Of a stretch of DNA of 47,594 bases, positions 45,557-47,594 are shown piece after piece. How positions within the stretch are numbered: the stretch's first letter is position 1; each line of letters begins with the position of its first letter. The DNA lies in the NCBI GenBank assembly GCA_039028935.1, contig JBCCHD010000029.1:1-47594 (forward strand), given 5' to 3'. The notes beneath the pieces were generated by a model. That model was not told the DNA's origin. It saw only the letters and a program-made list of their open reading frames with translations, and searched no databases. The stretch is from Pseudomonadota bacterium (GTDB lineage: Bacteria > Pseudomonadota > Gammaproteobacteria > Steroidobacterales > SZUA-146). The position numbers and the translations under genes were made by a program.

Positions 45557-46873
45557 TTGTTTGAACGCCCGGGCGTCGGTAATCGCGCCGTTCTAGTGAA
45601 TGTGGGTCTAGAAGCCCCCCTCGAAGACCGCGAAATCACTGAATTTCAAGATCTTGCCACAGCGGCAGGCGCGGAGTGCGTGGGCCATGTCGACACGTTA
45701 CGGAAGCGGCCCGATCCTCGTTATTTCGTCGGTACGGGTAAGGTTGACGAGATTGTTGAGCAGATCCGGCGCGGAAACGCGGATTTGGTGCTGTTTAATC
45801 AAGGCCTGACCCCCGCGCAAGAGCGCAACTTAGAGCGGCGGTTTCGCTGTCGGGTACTCGATCGAAGCGGGCTCATTCTGGACATTTTTGCCCAGCGAGC
45901 CCGCAGCCATGAGGGTAAGCTCCAGGTTGAGCTGGCTCAGTTGAGGCATTTATCGACCCGCTTGGTTAGAGGGTGGACACACCTTGAGCGACAAAAAGGT
46001 GGCATTGGCTTGCGCGGTCCAGGTGAAACGCAGCTGGAAACCGACCGACGCCTCATCGGGGCGAGGATTAAATCGCTTAATGATCGACTCGCCCGCGTGG
46101 GCAAACGACGCGCCCAGAATCGGCGCAACCGGCAGCGGGCGGGCGTGCCGGTGGTGTCGCTCGTGGGGTATACCAACGCCGGTAAATCGACCTTGTTCAA
46201 CCGGCTTACAGATGCTGGGATTTATGTTGCAGATCAGTTGTTTGCGACGCTCGATCCCACTTTGCGGCGCGTCGAACCGGCACAGGGGTCACCCTTTGTT
46301 CTCGCGGATACAGTCGGGTTTGTTGAGAGTTTGCCGCATGAGCTAGTAGCGGCGTTTCGGTCTACCCTCGAGGAGACGCTCGATGCGACGCTCCTACTTC
46401 ATGTGGTCGACGCGAGCGACCCTGAGCGGCGCGAACGCATCTCTCAGGTAAACGGCGTGCTGCGTGATATAGGTGCTGAAGATATCCCTCAACAGATTGT
46501 TTTCAATAAAATTGACTTGTTAAATGAGACGGACGTCCCCATGACAGACCCAGAGCAGGGCGTGGTGTGGGTGTCCGCCGAGCGGGGCGATGGTATTGAT
46601 GGCCTGCTGGGCCGCATCGATCATGAGCTGCGTGGCAAGCGACGGCAGGGTTGGATGCAGATTGCCGGAAGCGAGGGACGGCTACGGGCCGCTCTTTATG
46701 AATTGAAAGCCGTTCTGGATGAGCAGACACTTGAGAACGGCGATTTAGTACTCAGTCTTGATCTCGATGAACAATCTATTCGTCGAATACAGCGGGAACA
46801 GGCTGTAGTATTACCAGTCCAACTCGGGGCGACACCCGCGTTGGCCACACTTCACACTACGACAAGGCATTAA
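45557..46873 (+). CDS. hflX: Ribosome-splitting GTPase HflX
   Basis: Obg-HflX family GTPase that splits stalled ribosomes. 438 residues. Seen: N-terminal HflX domain (DPRYFVGTGKVDEI, VLFNQGLTPAQERNLE, ILDIFAQRARSHEGKLQVELAQL), the GGIGLRGPGETQLETDRR linker, and a G domain with G1 GYTNAGKSTLFN, G3 DTVGF and G4 NKIDL. Start is TTG 45557 with GAGGG a few bases upstream; no ATG is in frame nearby. Confidence 0.95.
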   Translation: MFERPGVGNRAVLVNVGLEAPLEDREITEFQDLATAAGAECVGHVDTLRKRPDPRYFVGTGKVDEIVEQIRRGNADLVLFNQGLTPAQERNLERRFRCRVLDRSGLILDIFAQRARSHEGKLQVELAQLRHLSTRLVRGWTHLERQKGGIGLRGPGETQLETDRRLIGARIKSLNDRLARVGKRRAQNRRNRQRAGVPVVSLVGYTNAGKSTLFNRLTDAGIYVADQLFATLDPTLRRVEPAQGSPFVLADTVGFVESLPHELVAAFRSTLEETLDATLLLHVVDASDPERRERISQVNGVLRDIGAEDIPQQIVFNKIDLLNETDVPMTDPEQGVVWVSAERGDGIDGLLGRIDHELRGKRRQGWMQIAGSEGRLRAALYELKAVLDEQTLENGDLVLSLDLDEQSIRRIQREQAVVLPVQLGATPALATLHTTTRH

Positions 46874-46878
46874 CCCTT

Positions 46879-47514
46879 ATGGCATGGAACGAACCTGGCA
46901 AAGATAACGATCCCTGGAAGCGGCCTGGCAATAACAATCAGCGCCCTCCTGAGCTCGATGAGGTAGTCAAAAAGTTGCAGAAACGATTTGGCTCGGTGCT
47001 TGGCGGTAATGGCGGTGGCTCCGGCGGCGATGTGCCACCGGTCCCAGGTGTTGTCAAAGCACTGATCGCGTTCGGTCTGTTGTTGGCAATTGCTGCCGCA
47101 TCGGCATTTCGCGTGGATGCTGGCGCCATAGGGGTGGTACAGCGGTTTGGTGAATTTGTAAAAGAGGCTCAGCCAGGTCTTAATTGGCGTGTCCCAGTGA
47201 TCGACACCGTCACGATTGTGCGCGTAGACCTGTCTCAAGAGTTTGATACGCAAAACGAGATGCTAACCGGTGACGCCAACATCATTAATGTAAGCCTTAA
47301 CGTGCAATATCGACACGCCACAGCCAAAGACTATGTCTTCAATGTTCGAGCGCCGGATGAAACACTACAGTACGTGACGGACGCCGCCATTCGTGCGGTC
47401 GTGGGTAAATACAAACTTGAGGATATCCAGCGCGACAAGCGAGACCAGGTCGCGTCGGAAACCAAAGACCTGCTTCAAGGCAACTTAGACCGGTATGGCA
47501 GGAGGATTAGTTGA
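46879..47514 (+). CDS. hflK: FtsH modulator HflK, truncated at the 3' end
   Basis: Membrane SPFH/band-7 protein that with HflC cages the FtsH protease. 211 residues are read before a stop; family members are near 380-420. Present: Gly/Asn-rich N-terminus, one membrane helix (about 58-78), and the first half of the SPFH domain (GAIGVVQRFGEFV, PGLNWRVPVIDTV, YVTDAAIRAVVGKYKLEDI, LLQGNLDRYG). Homology stops right after DRYG; the expected Gly-Ile-x-Val continuation with PPEPV is absent in all frames. So it is broken by a rearrangement or an assembly junction at about 47500-47508, not by a frameshift. Confidence 0.85.
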   Translation: MAWNEPGKDNDPWKRPGNNNQRPPELDEVVKKLQKRFGSVLGGNGGGSGGDVPPVPGVVKALIAFGLLLAIAAASAFRVDAGAIGVVQRFGEFVKEAQPGLNWRVPVIDTVTIVRVDLSQEFDTQNEMLTGDANIINVSLNVQYRHATAKDYVFNVRAPDETLQYVTDAAIRAVVGKYKLEDIQRDKRDQVASETKDLLQGNLDRYGRRIS

Positions 47515-47592
47515 TTGCTCTTCCTGTTGCTGCCGGTTTCTTTCTGCCAAATCCTCTTCGACACTTGTCTTAAGTTGCTCCACCTCCTCCTG
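47485..47592 (-). CDS. Fragment of a charged, Gln/Glu-rich protein on the minus strand at the window end
   Basis: Minus-strand frame open from the window edge, 35 residues (QEEVEQLKTSVEEDLAE, then RNRQQQEEQSTNPPAIPV) and a stop at 47485-47487. The composition (Glu/Gln heptads) is that of a coiled-coil end, and base composition differs from hflK. Its last three residues are read from antisense hflK sequence, so its true end was probably lost at the junction. Not identified; coding status is plausible, not proven. Confidence 0.35.
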   Translation of the reverse strand, partial: QEEVEQLKTSVEEDLAERNRQQQEEQSTNPPAIPV

Positions 47593-47594
47593 TA

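Noticed and set aside
47497-47594. Frameshift in hflK
   Set aside because: All three forward frames after DRYG were read; none restores HflK sequence, so a frameshift does not explain the truncation.

Overview
This window is a GC-rich stretch of a gammaproteobacterial chromosome. Three things point there: Hda, an RF3/RimI pair, and the classic gammaproteobacterial blocks lptFG divergent from pepA-holC-valS, pcnB-folK-(kinase)-panBC, and queG divergent from nnr-tsaE-amiC-mutL-miaA-hfq-hflX-hflK. Genus cannot be told from sequence alone. No rRNA, tRNA, CRISPR array, intact insertion sequence or prophage gene was seen. Almost everything is core metabolism and information processing, and no complete undescribed multi-gene system is visible.

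Layout. 1-4883: the 5' end of a HEAT-repeat gene, apbC, dcd, then purM-purN-DUF3108 on the minus strand. 5177-8694: a four-gene overlapping operon (DUF2066 exported protein, CDP-alcohol phosphatidyltransferase, AI-2E/PerM permease, hda) converging on arsC-wrbA-DUF2069. 10036-13020: a small lipoprotein, acylphosphatase, then proS with a lytic transglycosylase on the minus strand. 13368-17913: a phosphatidylserine-decarboxylase homologue that lacks its catalytic residues, pssA, a uracil-DNA-glycosylase-like gene, rimI, prfC. 17894-21856: MoxR ATPase, DUF58 and TgpA-type transglutaminase. 22016-29120: valS, holC, pepA, divergent lptF-lptG. 29153-30395: terC and an RDD protein. 30711-35015: pcnB, folK, deoxynucleoside kinase, panB, panC. 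35031-38004: queG, ppk2 and a cNMP-like/GGDEF diguanylate cyclase, coupled. 38029-47514: nnr, tsaE, amiC, mutL, miaA, a long gap, hfq, hflX and the front half of hflK.

Many genes overlap by 1-14 bases (ATGA, GTGA, TTGA or TAATG junctions), so translational coupling is the rule and most intergenic space is at divergent promoters. The parts that do not fit an ordinary core-genome reading are: (1) an 893-base gap between miaA and hfq holding an array of degenerate repeats with unit lengths of 14 and 22-23 bases, which cannot be protein repeats; (2) the Psd homologue with both the catalytic His and the Gly-Ser self-cleavage site replaced; (3) a promoter followed directly by a terminator-like hairpin in the pcnB leader; (4) an abrupt loss of HflK homology about 90 bases before the window end, where an unrelated minus-strand reading frame begins, which looks like a rearrangement or an assembly junction.
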